In this document: positions 1 to 8,463 of the stretch, piece after piece
How positions within the stretch are numbered: position 1 is the first letter of the stretch
Layout: every line of letters starts with the position of its first letter
Assembly (NCBI GenBank): GCA_937858235.1
Contig: CALLZZ010000073.1
Span: 1-12,072 of the forward strand
From: an uncultured Clostridia bacterium
Lineage (GTDB): Bacteria; Bacillota; Clostridia; Oscillospirales; Oscillospiraceae
Direction of reading: 5' to 3'
DNA: 12,072 nt
Translations under genes and position numbers: made by a program
The notes under the pieces: model-generated
Databases searched by the model: none
The model's input: only the letters and a program-made list of their open reading frames with translations
What the model was told of the DNA's origin: nothing

Positions 1-18
1 TTTTTGGGAGGTAGAGCA

Positions 19-951
19 ATGGAGACGAGGATTGTTGGCCGATTTGCGCCCAGCCCCAGCGGGCGAATGCACTTGGGAAACGCCTTTTCTGCCCTGCTGG
101 CCTGGCTATCGGTGCGGTCAGCAGGGGGTGAAATGGTACTGCGGTTGGAGGATCTGGATCCCCAGCGCTGCAAACGGGACTATGCGGATCAGATTGAGGC
201 AGATTACCAGTGGCTGGGCTTGGATTGGGATCGAGGCGGCAGTATGGGAGGCTTGGAATACTACCAAAGTAACCGGAGCACGATCTATGCCGAGTATTTG
301 GAGCGACTGCGGCAGAACGGCTTAATTTACCCCTGTTTCTGCACCCGGAACCAGCTCCATGCCGCATCAGCGCCCCATGGGACGGATGGCACTGTGATTT
401 ATGCGGGTACCTGCCGGAACTTGACAGAAGCAGAACAGGCGGAGCGGGCGAGAACACGAACACCCGCACTGCGGATTCGGGTGCCGGCAGCGACTGTTTC
501 TGTTACAGACACGGTCATGGACGCCTATTCCGAAGCATTGGATCAGTCGTGCGGGGATATGATCCTCCGCCGCAGCGATGGCGTATATGCCTACCAGTTA
601 GCCGTAGTGGTGGACGATGCACTGATGGGAGTCAATCAGGTGGTACGGGGTTCCGATCTGCTCTCCTCGACGCCACGACAAATCTGGCTTCAGCGCCAGT
701 GGGGATTCCCGCAGCCTCAGTATTGCCATGTACCCCTGTTGTACGGTGCGGATGGACATCGACTCTCCAAACGGCAGAGGGATATGGATCTGGGTACGCT
801 GCGCAGCGCAGGGAAGCACCCGGAGGAAATCGTAGGGCAATTGGCCGCTTGGGCGGGATTGATCGACCGACCAGAACTGGTTTCTGCCAGAGAGCTTGTG
901 CCGGAATTCAAGTGGAAAAAGATCGGACAAAGACCGGTTCTCGTAAAGTGA
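19..951 (+). CDS. gluQRS: Glutamyl-Q tRNA(Asp) synthetase
   Basis: The protein (310 aa) resembles the catalytic half of glutamyl-tRNA synthetase and lacks the C-terminal anticodon-binding domain, as the GluQ-RS family does (E. coli about 308 aa). That family activates glutamate without tRNA and attaches it to the queuosine base at position 34 of tRNA(Asp). Seen in the sequence: RFAPSPSG at residues 8-15, the class I HIGH-type motif as HLGN at 18-21, and the KMSKS-type motif as RLSKR at 248-252. A putative zinc site, C106-x-C108 with Y128-x3-C132, matches the C-x-C...Y-x3-C set known in E. coli GluQ-RS and separates it from true GltX. The ATG at 19 is chosen because GGAGG (7-11) lies 7 nt upstream; an in-frame TTG at 4 would sit upstream of that site. 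The gene is followed by a hairpin and appears separate from addBA. The upstream context is outside the window. Confidence 0.92.
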   Translation: METRIVGRFAPSPSGRMHLGNAFSALLAWLSVRSAGGEMVLRLEDLDPQRCKRDYADQIEADYQWLGLDWDRGGSMGGLEYYQSNRSTIYAEYLERLRQNGLIYPCFCTRNQLHAASAPHGTDGTVIYAGTCRNLTEAEQAERARTRTPALRIRVPAATVSVTDTVMDAYSEALDQSCGDMILRRSDGVYAYQLAVVVDDALMGVNQVVRGSDLLSSTPRQIWLQRQWGFPQPQYCHVPLLYGADGHRLSKRQRDMDLGTLRSAGKHPEEIVGQLAAWAGLIDRPELVSARELVPEFKWKKIGQRPVLVK

Positions 952-957
952 ACAGAG

Positions 958-998
958 AAACCCTCTTCCAGCCAAGTGACAGAGCTGGGGGAGGGTTT
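958..998 (+). terminator. Rho-independent terminator after gluQRS
   Basis: A 15-bp stem (958-972 with 984-998) contains two G-U pairs, closes an 11-nt loop and ends in a short run of four T (996-999), three of which belong to the stem. It begins 6 nt after the gluQRS stop codon. The T-run is short, so termination may be partial. Confidence 0.65.
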
Positions 999-1045
999 TG
1001 TCGAATATTGGGGGGTAAAAAACAGGCGGAAGCGGGGGAGCGTCC

Positions 1046-1074
1046 TATTATCCGGACAATCCATGTGATACAAT
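1046..1074 (+). promoter_or_regulatory. Candidate addBA promoter (extended -10)
   Basis: TACAAT at 1069-1074 is preceded by TGA at 1066-1068, giving a TGN extended -10 element. At the usual 17-nt spacing the -35 position reads TATTAT (1046-1051), which is poor, so the extended -10 would have to compensate. It lies after the gluQRS terminator and 35 nt before the addB start. Called by eye only. Confidence 0.45.
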
Positions 1075-1094
1075 AGCAGCAAGAACAAAGAAAG

Positions 1095-1101
1095 AGAGGA
1101 G
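1095..1101 (+). promoter_or_regulatory. addB ribosome binding site
   Basis: AGAGGAG lies 8 nt before the ATG at 1110. An upstream in-frame GTG at 1101 overlaps this site, so it cannot use it as its own binding site. This decides the ATG as the start. Confidence 0.8.
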
Positions 1102-1109
1102 TGTTTGCC

Positions 1110-4100
1110 ATGCTGCACCTGCTGATGGGCAGAGCGAAAACCGGAAAAACCAGTGGGATCTTCCAAAGAATGGGGGAGCGTGGGAAGGAGCGGTTTCAGG
1201 TACTGATTGTGCCGGAACAGTATTCCCATGAAGCGGAACGCTGTCTGTGCCGGAGCCTGGGAAACGGGGTGTCTGGATGGGCGGAAGTGTTGTCCTTCAC
1301 CCGACTCCACAATCGGGTGCTGACCCAGACCGGGGGACTGGCGGAGCCGATGCTGGATGGCGGAGGACGGCTGCTGCTGATGCACCAGGCGATAACCGCT
1401 CTGTCCAGCCAGTTGAGCATTTACGCAAAGCCCTCTCGGAAGGCGTCGTTTTTGGAACATTTGATTGCCACGTCAGACGAACTGAAAAGTTACTGCGTGC
1501 TGCCGGAGCAGTTGATTGCCGCCGGAGAAGAGACGGACAGCGAGGATGGACAGCGGCTCAAGGAGCTGGGGTTGATCCTGGCGTGCTATGACGGCTTAAC
1601 GAAGCTGCTTTCGGCAGATCCACGGGATCGGTTGACCAAGCTGGCAGATCGGCTGAAGCTGTGTGATTACGGACGGGATATGGACTTCTATCTGGACAGC
1701 TTTACCGACTTTACCCCTCAGCAGCGTCAGGTGCTGACGCAACTGATGCGCCGGGCGTCCTCGGTTACCGTAGCGTTGACCTGTGACGGATTAGACAAGG
1801 ATGGCGCGGAGGTGTTTGCACCGGCTCGCTGGACGGCCCAAGCCCTGCTGGCGGATGCCCGGGACAATCGGGTGCCGGTGACCTTTGAGGTGCTGACAGA
1901 ACGAAAGGACGGCGCACCTGAGGCATTGTGTGTGCTGGAGCGGGGGCTGATGGAAGAGCGTGTAGAACCAGTTTCCGGTGTAGAACCTGCGGTGCATCTG
2001 CTGCGGACGGGGAGCCCCTACGAAGAGGTGGAGCAGGCGGCGCAGGAAATCTGCCGCCTGGTGCGGAAGGAAGGAGTTTTTTACCGTGACATTGTGGTGG
2101 CAGCCCGCACCATGGAGGGATACGGTGAGAGTTTGGAGCCGGTGTTTGCCCGCTACGATATTCCACTTTTTTATGGACGGCGAGAGGAAATTTTGGAAAA
2201 GCCTATTTTAACGCTGCTGACTGCGGCACTGCGTACAGTGGGGGACGGGTACGAATACGACAGCCTGTTCCGCTATCTGAAAACCGGGTTGACCGGCGTG
2301 GCTCAGGCCGACGTGGATCGGTTGGAGAACTACGTACTGCGGTGGGAACTGCGGGGAAGCCAGTGGAGTCGGAAAGGAGATTGGAACTGGCACCCGGAGG
2401 GCTACAGCGTGAAGTGGCGGCCGGAGGATCGGACACTGGTAGCAGAGTTGGATCAGCTGCGGCGACAGATCATTGCACCGCTGGAGAAGCTGCGGAAAAC
2501 GCCCCCAAACACCGGCAGCCGGCTGGTTCGGAGCGTGTACGGTTTTTTGGAGGAGATTCAGTTGCCGGAGCGGCTCCAAGAGCGGTCACAGCAGCTTCAG
2601 GAGCGGGGAGAACTGCGTCAGGCGGAGGAATATCGTCAGTTGTGGGGGATTCTGTGCGGCGCTATGGAGCAGTGCGGAGATCTCCTCACCGAAGGTGTTA
2701 TGGAGCTACAGTCCTTTACGGATTTGTTTGTGCTGATGCTCTCCCAGTACGATGTGGGAACCATTCCCGTCTCCATGGATCGGGTGGCGGCAGGGGAACT
2801 GCCAAATCTGGCGCATAAAGAGGCGAACATTCTGTTTTTGCTGGGGGCGGATGAAGATCACTTTCCGCTGATCACCCAACCTCCCGGCCTGCTCACCGAA
2901 GGAGATCGGGAACTGCTGCGGGAGCAGGGATTTGAAGTGGCACCGTCTCCAGATCGGCGGCTGAATCGAGAGCAGACGATGATCTACGATGGGGTGGCGC
3001 TGCCCCGAAGACGGCTGTATCTGAGCTGGCCGCGGAATCGCGGCGGAAGCGAGGTGCGTTCAGCTGCCTTTATAGATCGAGTGCGGGAGCTGTTGCCGGA
3101 AACAACGATAGCGGAACCAGGAGGAACCAATGCATGTCCGCCGGCACCATTGCCAGCCTTGGACTGGGCAGGTCGAGTCGGCGCAGACGCCCTGCTGACT
3201 GCCCTGGCGGAAACACGGGAATGGGGGCTCCGAGCGCGACGGGTGCTGGGGGCAAAGGACTATCAGCGAGGTGGTTTGACCAGGGGCGCTGTAGATGCCC
3301 TGTACGGGGAAAAGGTACGCCTGTCTGCCTCCAAAATGGACACCATTAAGAGCTGCCACTTCTCCTACTTCATGCAGTACGGCCTGAAGGCTAAGGCGCG
3401 GAAGCAGGCAGGGTTTGATGCACCCCAGGTAGGTACCTTTGTCCACTATGTATTGGAGCATGTACTGAAGCAGGCGCAACAATCCGGCGGCATCAAGGGC
3501 ATGGATAAAGAGCAGCGGAAAAAGTTAACCGATCAGTCGGTACAGCGATATGTCCAGGAGGAACTGGGGGGGCTGGAGGATCAGACGCCACGGTTCCGGT
3601 ACCTATTCCGGCGGCTGTGCCAGTCAGTGGATCTGATTGTGAACAACGTGGCGGAAGAGTTAAATCATTCCCTGTTTCAGCCCATCTCCTTTGAACTGGG
3701 GTTTGGAGAACATGGGGCGCTGCCCCCGGTAGAGCTGACGGTAGATGGCATCACCTTGTCCATCTCCGGCATCGTGGATCGGGTGGACGGCTGGGAGAAA
3801 AACGGAAGACTGTATCTGCGGGTAGTGGACTACAAAACCGGAAAGAAATCCTTCAACCTCACCGATGTGTGGCACGGCCTGGAGATGCAGATGCTCCTCT
3901 ACCTGTTCACCCTGGAGGGGACCGGAGAACGGATCTATCATCAGATGCCGGCAGCGGCAGGGGTGCTCTACCTGCCAGCCCGGGATCTCATTCTCAGCGG
4001 CAGTCGGAGCATTACCGTGGCGCAGCGGCAAAAGGAAGTGGATCAAAAACTGCGGCGCAGTGGAATGCTGCTGAACGATCCGGAACTGTTGGGAGCCATG

Positions 4101-4448
4101 GAGCAGGTAGAGGCTGGAGGAAAACCCCGGTTCCTGCCGGTGAAGGTGAGCAGCCGCACGGGGGCCATTACCGGAGACAGTCTGGCGACAGCAGAGCAGT
4201 GGGGAAAGCTCCACCAGCATGTGGACAAGGTGCTCCGAGATATTGCCGGGGAGATTGCCACGGGCAACATCGACGCAGACCCTTACCTCCGCGCTGGAAA
4301 CCGCAGCTATTGTGATTTCTGCGATTACGCAGATGCCTGTCACTTCGAGGAAGGCAGTGGAAGAGATTGTCACCGGTATCTGTACTCCGTGAAGGGGAAA
4401 CGATTCTGGGAGGAAGCAGGAACAAACGAGAAAGAGAGAGGAGAATAG
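1110..4448 (+). CDS. addB: ATP-dependent helicase/deoxyribonuclease subunit B
   Basis: AddB (1112 aa; B. subtilis about 1166) partners AddA in the cytoplasmic enzyme that unwinds and resects double-strand DNA ends and, after recognising Chi, leaves a 3' tail for RecA. Seen here: an N-terminal Walker A-like motif GRAKTGKT at 7-14; a UvrD-like but degenerate helicase body; and a C-terminal RecB-type nuclease domain with H779, D890, D907-Y-K909 and Q927. C749 plus C1068-x2-C1071-x5-C1077 reproduce the four-cysteine iron-sulphur signature known from B. subtilis AddB, where the cluster staples the nuclease domain. In AddB the helicase fold is known to act in Chi scanning rather than as a motor; that role is inferred here from homology. 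The start is the ATG after AGAGGAG. addA follows after 3 nt, so the two are surely co-transcribed. No frameshift or truncation was seen. Confidence 0.95.
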   Translation: MLHLLMGRAKTGKTSGIFQRMGERGKERFQVLIVPEQYSHEAERCLCRSLGNGVSGWAEVLSFTRLHNRVLTQTGGLAEPMLDGGGRLLLMHQAITALSSQLSIYAKPSRKASFLEHLIATSDELKSYCVLPEQLIAAGEETDSEDGQRLKELGLILACYDGLTKLLSADPRDRLTKLADRLKLCDYGRDMDFYLDSFTDFTPQQRQVLTQLMRRASSVTVALTCDGLDKDGAEVFAPARWTAQALLADARDNRVPVTFEVLTERKDGAPEALCVLERGLMEERVEPVSGVEPAVHLLRTGSPYEEVEQAAQEICRLVRKEGVFYRDIVVAARTMEGYGESLEPVFARYDIPLFYGRREEILEKPILTLLTAALRTVGDGYEYDSLFRYLKTGLTGVAQADVDRLENYVLRWELRGSQWSRKGDWNWHPEGYSVKWRPEDRTLVAELDQLRRQIIAPLEKLRKTPPNTGSRLVRSVYGFLEEIQLPERLQERSQQLQERGELRQAEEYRQLWGILCGAMEQCGDLLTEGVMELQSFTDLFVLMLSQYDVGTIPVSMDRVAAGELPNLAHKEANILFLLGADEDHFPLITQPPGLLTEGDRELLREQGFEVAPSPDRRLNREQTMIYDGVALPRRRLYLSWPRNRGGSEVRSAAFIDRVRELLPETTIAEPGGTNACPPAPLPALDWAGRVGADALLTALAETREWGLRARRVLGAKDYQRGGLTRGAVDALYGEKVRLSASKMDTIKSCHFSYFMQYGLKAKARKQAGFDAPQVGTFVHYVLEHVLKQAQQSGGIKGMDKEQRKKLTDQSVQRYVQEELGGLEDQTPRFRYLFRRLCQSVDLIVNNVAEELNHSLFQPISFELGFGEHGALPPVELTVDGITLSISGIVDRVDGWEKNGRLYLRVVDYKTGKKSFNLTDVWHGLEMQMLLYLFTLEGTGERIYHQMPAAAGVLYLPARDLILSGSRSITVAQRQKEVDQKLRRSGMLLNDPELLGAMEQVEAGGKPRFLPVKVSSRTGAITGDSLATAEQWGKLHQHVDKVLRDIAGEIATGNIDADPYLRAGNRSYCDFCDYADACHFEEGSGRDCHRYLYSVKGKRFWEEAGTNEKERGE

Positions 4449-4451
4449 CGC

Positions 4452-7400
4452 GTGGCGGTTCAGTTAACAAAAGAACAGGCTGCGGTAGTGGCCAGCCGAG
4501 GAGGAGAACTACTGGTGTCGGCAGCCGCGGGATCAGGGAAGACGTTTGTATTGGTGCAGCGCCTGCTGGATCGGGTGATCCGAGAAGGATTAGACCTGGA
4601 TCAATTTCTGATTATTACCTTTACCAAGGCGGCAGCGGCAGAGCTGCGGAGCAAAATTATGGCGGCCATCAGCAAGGAACGGAAGGCGCGGCCGGAGGAT
4701 GCGCATTTGAAGCGGCAAGCAACGCTGATCTACCGCACGCAGATATCCACCATCCACGCCTTCTGTACCAGACTGCTCCGGGAGAGCAGCGCCCAGTTGA
4801 ACCTGGACCCGGACTTCCGGATGGCAGAGGACAGCGAGGCAGGGCTGCTGCGGAGCCAAACTCTAGATCGGGTCATTGAGGAGGCCTATGAACACCTGGA
4901 GGAAGGGCACTTTGCCAGTCTGGTGGATACCCTGTCCGCGGGACGGGACGATAACCGGCTGAAAACCATTGTATTGGATATCCACAGCCGGATTCAAAGC
5001 CACCCGGACCCGGAGCGCTGGCTGCGAGAGCAGTCCGAGGCATTTAATCTGACGGGGATCACGGACGCAGGTCAGACGACCTGGGGCGCGCTGTTGATAC
5101 AGGATGCCCGGGAGCAGGTAGAATACTGGCGGCGGCAAATGGTGCGGGCGTTGGATTTGCTGGCAGGGGATAAAATCTTGGAGCAGGCCTATGCCGACAA
5201 CATCTGTGACACTCTGGACAGCATGGACGAATTTCTTGGTGCTACCCGGCAGGGTTGGGATGCGGCAGCTGCCCGGGCAGAAATTCGGTTCGGAAAGCTC
5301 AAGGCGGCACGAAAGGTAGAAGATCCAGCGCTGAAGGAGCAGATTAAAGGACTGCGGGATCAGTGTAAAAAGAAGATGAAACAGATGGCGGAGCTGTTTT
5401 TAGGGGACAGCGCCTCACTGCTGGGGGATTTGGCGGCGGTACGGGAACCAGTACAGGAATTATTCCGGCTGGTGATAACCTTTGAGCATGCCTATCAGCA
5501 GGCCAAGCAGACCCGGCGGATGCTGGATTTTAACGATCTGGAGCACTTTGCGGTACAGGCACTGGTGGGGCCAGATGGCAAACCTACGGCGCTGGCGGGA
5601 CAGTGGCAGAGCCGGTTCGCGGAGGTGATGGTAGACGAATATCAGGATACGAACGCGGTGCAGAACGCCATCTTCAACGCCCTGACCGGCGGGGGTAAAA
5701 CCCTGTTTCAGGTGGGAGATGTAAAGCAGTCTATCTATCGGTTTCGACTGGCAGACCCCGGGATTTTTTTGGAAAAGTTCAACCGGTTTCCCAAGGAGGC
5801 ACAAGCGGCAGAAGGGGAACCCAGGACCCTGGTGCTGTCCCGGAACTTTCGCTCTCGGCCATCGGTGCTGGAGGCGGTAAACTTTATCTTTGAGCAGATT
5901 ATGACGCCAGCCTTTGGGGAGATCGCTTATACCGAGGATCAGCGGCTTTACGCCGGGATGGCGTTCCCGGAGCACCTGGACGATGAGACGGAATTGAATA
6001 TACTGGACTTGGCGAACATGGAGACCGAAGAGGATGAGGCCAGCGTACCGAAGGATCAGGTGGAAGCTCAGTTTATCGCTGAGCGGGTGCGGCAGCTCTT
6101 GGAGGAGCCGTTTTCGGTGACGGAGGACGGGGTGCTGCGGCCGGTGCGGCCAGAAGACATTGCAATTTTGCACCGCTCTCCGAATAAAGTGCTGCGGCAT
6201 TTGACGTTGGCACTGGATCAGGAACAGGTACCCTGGCAGCTAGCCGGAGACGAGGACTTTTTCACATCCACTGAGGTGCGGGTCGCCCTGGCGTTTTTGC
6301 AGATTGTGGACAATCCGCGGGAGGACGTACCGTTGATTGCGGTGCTGCGATCCCCGGTCTACGGATTTGCCGGGGATCAGCTGGCACAGCTCCGGGCGGG
6401 GTGCCCGGAAGGGGATATCTACGCTTGTGTCTGTCGGGGGGCAGCCCAGGGGGATCCAGCCTGCGGAGCCTTTTTGGAGGAATTGGACGGGCTGCGGCTG
6501 TTGGCGCCCGATCTATCTGCCGCCCAGCTTTTATGGCACATCTATGATCAAACCGGTCTGATGGGGATTTTCGGTGCCATGCCCGGCGGCCAACGGCGGC
6601 AGGAAAATCTGCTGGCTTTTTACGACTACACCTGTGCCGGTCAGCGCAGCGGCCGCAGCAGTCTCTTTGACTTCGTGCGGGATCTGCGGCGGATTCTGGA
6701 GCGGGGAGAAAATCTGCCCGGCGTGCCGGGGCGGCAGGGAGCCGGAGTCCATATTCTGTCCATTCATAAATCTAAGGGGTTGGAATTCCCGGTTGTGGTA
6801 CTGGCGGGACTGTCTCGAAAGTGCAACAAGGCGGACGAGCAGGCTCCGATGCTGTTTCATCAAGGGTTGGGCGTAGGGCCAAAAGGCTTAGATCCAGAGC
6901 TGCGGGTGGAGTTCCCTACGCTGGCGCGGCAGGCGGTGAAATTGCAGCTGGATCGTGAGATGAAGGCGGAGGAGCTGCGCCTGCTGTACGTAGCCATGAC
7001 CCGCGCCAAGGATAAGCTGATTTTGGTGATGTGCTTGGCCAATGCGGAGCGGACCTTAAACAGTCTGCGGGAATATGCCGGCCCCCACCCGGATCCCAGA
7101 GCGCTGTTGCAGCGGGACTCAGTAGGGGAGTGGATGCTGTTAACGGTGCTGGCGCGGAGCGATGCGGAGGCATTGTGGACAACGGGGGCACCGGAGCAGT
7201 TGATTGTGCCGCCGGATCATTGGAAGATCCGGCGCTGCACACCCCAAGGGACGGAAGAACAGACCGGTGAGGCAGCACAGCGACCGGCGCTGGAAGAGAT
7301 AACACCGCAGGTGGATTTAAACTGGCTGCAATGGCAGTATCCCAACCGCATACTGGCAGATCTACCCTCCAAGGTGACTGCTACCCAGATGAAAGGCCGA

Positions 7401-8006
7401 TTGCTGGATGCAGAGGTGGCGGAAGAAACCTCCGAGCTGCCAATGGGGGGGGACGCTTTTGAACGCCCACGGTTTGAGCAGCGGGAGCGGGGCTTGACCC
7501 CAGCGCAGCAGGGCAGCGCCATGCACAGCGTCATGCAGCTCATGGACTTGGATCAGGGGTCGGATGCAGAATCTGTTACCCAGGAGGTTCAACGGCTGAT
7601 ACAGGGGGGCTGGCTGACGGAGCAGCAGGGGGCAGCAGTAGATCCGGAGCAGATTGCCGCCTTCTGGGTCTCGGATCTGGGTCGGGCGGCTCGGAGCACA
7701 GTCAATTTGCGCAGGGAGTTCAAATTCTCTGTGCTGATGCCTGCCAATCGGTATCAGCCGGAGGCGCCGGAGTCGGAAACCATGCTGCTCCAGGGCGTGG
7801 TAGACTGCTGTTTCGAGACGGAAGCAGGACTGACGGTGATCGACTTCAAAACAGACCGGGTGTCTCCCAAAATGCTCACAGAGCGGGCAGAGTCCTACCG
7901 TGGCCAAATCGAGCTGTACAGTGAGGCGCTGGAAGAGATGACCGGAAAGCCGGTGGTGCGGAAAATCCTTTGGTTTTTCACTGCAAAGCGAGGAATTGCC
8001 TTATAA
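4452..8006 (+). CDS. addA: ATP-dependent helicase/nuclease subunit A
   Basis: AddA (1184 aa; B. subtilis 1232) is the motor and second nuclease of the AddAB break-processing enzyme. All superfamily 1A helicase motifs are visible: Q-motif LTKEQ near residue 5; Walker A AAAGSGKT (24-31, K30); motif Ia ITFTKAAAAELR; motif II VDEYQDT (D395, E396); motif III GDVKQS from 422; motif IV NFRSR from 465; motif V HKSKGLEF from 772; and motif VI YVAMTRAKD from 846 (R851). The C-terminal RecB-family nuclease shows H1025, D1118, D1131-F-K1133 and Q1152-x3-Y1156, so both helicase and nuclease should be active. Translation starts at GTG, supported by GAGGAG at 4438-4443 (8-nt spacing), which lies inside the end of addB; this suggests coupled translation. 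No strong terminator follows before the rpmE promoter. Confidence 0.96.
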   Translation: MAVQLTKEQAAVVASRGGELLVSAAAGSGKTFVLVQRLLDRVIREGLDLDQFLIITFTKAAAAELRSKIMAAISKERKARPEDAHLKRQATLIYRTQISTIHAFCTRLLRESSAQLNLDPDFRMAEDSEAGLLRSQTLDRVIEEAYEHLEEGHFASLVDTLSAGRDDNRLKTIVLDIHSRIQSHPDPERWLREQSEAFNLTGITDAGQTTWGALLIQDAREQVEYWRRQMVRALDLLAGDKILEQAYADNICDTLDSMDEFLGATRQGWDAAAARAEIRFGKLKAARKVEDPALKEQIKGLRDQCKKKMKQMAELFLGDSASLLGDLAAVREPVQELFRLVITFEHAYQQAKQTRRMLDFNDLEHFAVQALVGPDGKPTALAGQWQSRFAEVMVDEYQDTNAVQNAIFNALTGGGKTLFQVGDVKQSIYRFRLADPGIFLEKFNRFPKEAQAAEGEPRTLVLSRNFRSRPSVLEAVNFIFEQIMTPAFGEIAYTEDQRLYAGMAFPEHLDDETELNILDLANMETEEDEASVPKDQVEAQFIAERVRQLLEEPFSVTEDGVLRPVRPEDIAILHRSPNKVLRHLTLALDQEQVPWQLAGDEDFFTSTEVRVALAFLQIVDNPREDVPLIAVLRSPVYGFAGDQLAQLRAGCPEGDIYACVCRGAAQGDPACGAFLEELDGLRLLAPDLSAAQLLWHIYDQTGLMGIFGAMPGGQRRQENLLAFYDYTCAGQRSGRSSLFDFVRDLRRILERGENLPGVPGRQGAGVHILSIHKSKGLEFPVVVLAGLSRKCNKADEQAPMLFHQGLGVGPKGLDPELRVEFPTLARQAVKLQLDREMKAEELRLLYVAMTRAKDKLILVMCLANAERTLNSLREYAGPHPDPRALLQRDSVGEWMLLTVLARSDAEALWTTGAPEQLIVPPDHWKIRRCTPQGTEEQTGEAAQRPALEEITPQVDLNWLQWQYPNRILADLPSKVTATQMKGRLLDAEVAEETSELPMGGDAFERPRFEQRERGLTPAQQGSAMHSVMQLMDLDQGSDAESVTQEVQRLIQGGWLTEQQGAAVDPEQIAAFWVSDLGRAARSTVNLRREFKFSVLMPANRYQPEAPESETMLLQGVVDCCFETEAGLTVIDFKTDRVSPKMLTERAESYRGQIELYSEALEEMTGKPVVRKILWFFTAKRGIAL

Positions 8007-8030
8007 AAGGGCTCAAACTGCAAAAGGTGG

Positions 8031-8059
8031 TTGCAATTTCCCGGTTGGCGTGGTAAAAT
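8031..8059 (+). promoter_or_regulatory. rpmE promoter
   Basis: TTGCAA (8031-8036), a 17-nt spacer and TAAAAT (8054-8059), with TGG at 8051-8053 forming an extended -10, make a strong vegetative-type promoter. Transcription would begin near 8066, giving a leader of about 75 nt. The element has the same layout as the trpS promoter at 11878-11906. Confidence 0.8.
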
Positions 8060-8069
8060 ACCAACTGTT

Positions 8070-8139
8070 CACGTGACGTTCAACGATGAGTGGGCGTCGG
8101 GCGTGTTCAATCTGGAATTGTTCGAAAGAGGTGAACAAT
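8070..8139 (+). promoter_or_regulatory. Structured rpmE leader, possible L31 autoregulatory element
   Basis: Two hairpins can be drawn in the 5' leader. The first pairs CACG (8070-8073) with CGTG (8102-8105) and GACG (8075-8078) with CGTC (8095-8098) across a small internal loop. The second pairs ATTGTTC (8117-8123) with GAACAAT (8133-8139), leaving a 9-nt loop that contains most of the ribosome binding site (AGAGGTGA, 8127-8134); its stem ends 1 nt before the start codon. Ribosomal-protein leaders, including ones for L31, are known in bacteria. That this is one is inference, as I could not compare it with a covariance model. Confidence 0.45.
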
Positions 8140-8140
8140 C

Positions 8141-8344
8141 ATGAAGGCAGGTATTCATCCCGATTACCAGCAGACCACCATCCGCTGTGCGTGTGGCGCC
8201 GTTTATCCCACTGGTTCTACTCAGAAGGATATCCGTGTGGAAGTTTGTGCCAAGTGTCATCCGTTCTTCACCGGCAAGCAGAAGGTCGTCGACACCGGCG
8301 GACGTGTCAGCCGCTTCAACAAGAAGTACGGTTTGCAAAAGTAA
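8141..8344 (+). CDS. rpmE: 50S ribosomal protein L31, zinc-binding form
   Basis: This 67-residue protein begins MKAGIHPDY, continues with IRCACG and VCAKCHPFFTGKQK, and ends in a basic segment with RVSRFNKKYG, all hallmarks of bL31, a late-assembling protein of the large subunit that bridges to the small subunit. C16, C18, C36 and C39 match the four zinc ligands of the C+ type, so this is the primary zinc-dependent form rather than the zinc-free paralogue that some bacteria induce under zinc limitation. The start is fixed by AGAGGTGA at 8127-8134, 6 nt before ATG. It is a single-gene unit with its own promoter and terminator. No Zur-like operator was recognised. Confidence 0.97.
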   Translation: MKAGIHPDYQQTTIRCACGAVYPTGSTQKDIRVEVCAKCHPFFTGKQKVVDTGGRVSRFNKKYGLQK

Positions 8345-8355
8345 CAGTCATGTTG

Positions 8356-8386
8356 AAATCCTGCATCAGACGATGCGGGATTTTTT
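8356..8386 (+). terminator. Rho-independent terminator after rpmE
   Basis: A 12-bp stem (8356-8367 with 8372-8383, one G-U pair) closes the tetraloop AGAC and runs into six T (8381-8386), followed by a further T-rich stretch. It lies 11 nt after the rpmE stop codon and is the clearest class of intrinsic terminator. Confidence 0.9.
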
Positions 8387-8424
8387 CTCTTTTTCCAGGA
8401 CTATCTTTTTCAAGCGGGGTATAT

Positions 8425-8430
8425 TATAAT
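8425..8430 (+). promoter_or_regulatory. -10 element for the flavin reductase-hflX unit
   Basis: A perfect TATAAT lies between the rpmE terminator and the next gene. At 17-nt spacing the -35 position reads TATCTT (8402-8407), a weak match. Transcription would start near 8437, giving a leader of about 38 nt before ATG 8475. Confidence 0.6.
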
Positions 8431-8463
8431 GTTGGCGTGTGAATCGAATAAAACGCCGTCTGA

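Noticed and set aside
4..18. TTG start for gluQRS, five codons upstream of the ATG
   Set aside because: The GGAGG binding site lies within this extension and is correctly placed for the ATG at 19. The extra residues add nothing to the family's N-terminus.
549..1076. Overlapping 175-codon open frame across the end of gluQRS
   Set aside because: It is out of frame with a clearly recognised gene, shows no domain features, and runs through the terminator hairpin and promoter region.
717..1460. Minus-strand 247-codon open frame spanning the gluQRS-addB gap
   Set aside because: It is antisense to two confident genes and a terminator, and its composition looks like the reverse reading of coding DNA.
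3660..4373. Long minus-strand open frame inside addB
   Set aside because: It is antisense to the conserved AddB nuclease domain, with no binding site or recognisable motif. Such frames arise often opposite GC-rich genes.
1110..8006. Defence-system reading of the two large helicase-nuclease genes
   Set aside because: Motif order, lengths, the iron-sulphur cysteines and the 3-nt addB-addA spacing match the housekeeping AddAB enzyme. No defence-island or mobile-element genes are nearby.
8015..8039. Terminator for addBA
   Set aside because: The stem has only 9 positions with a mismatch and is AT-rich, the T-run is three bases inside the stem, and it overlaps the rpmE -35 element. Too weak to call as a terminator; kept only as a dyad.
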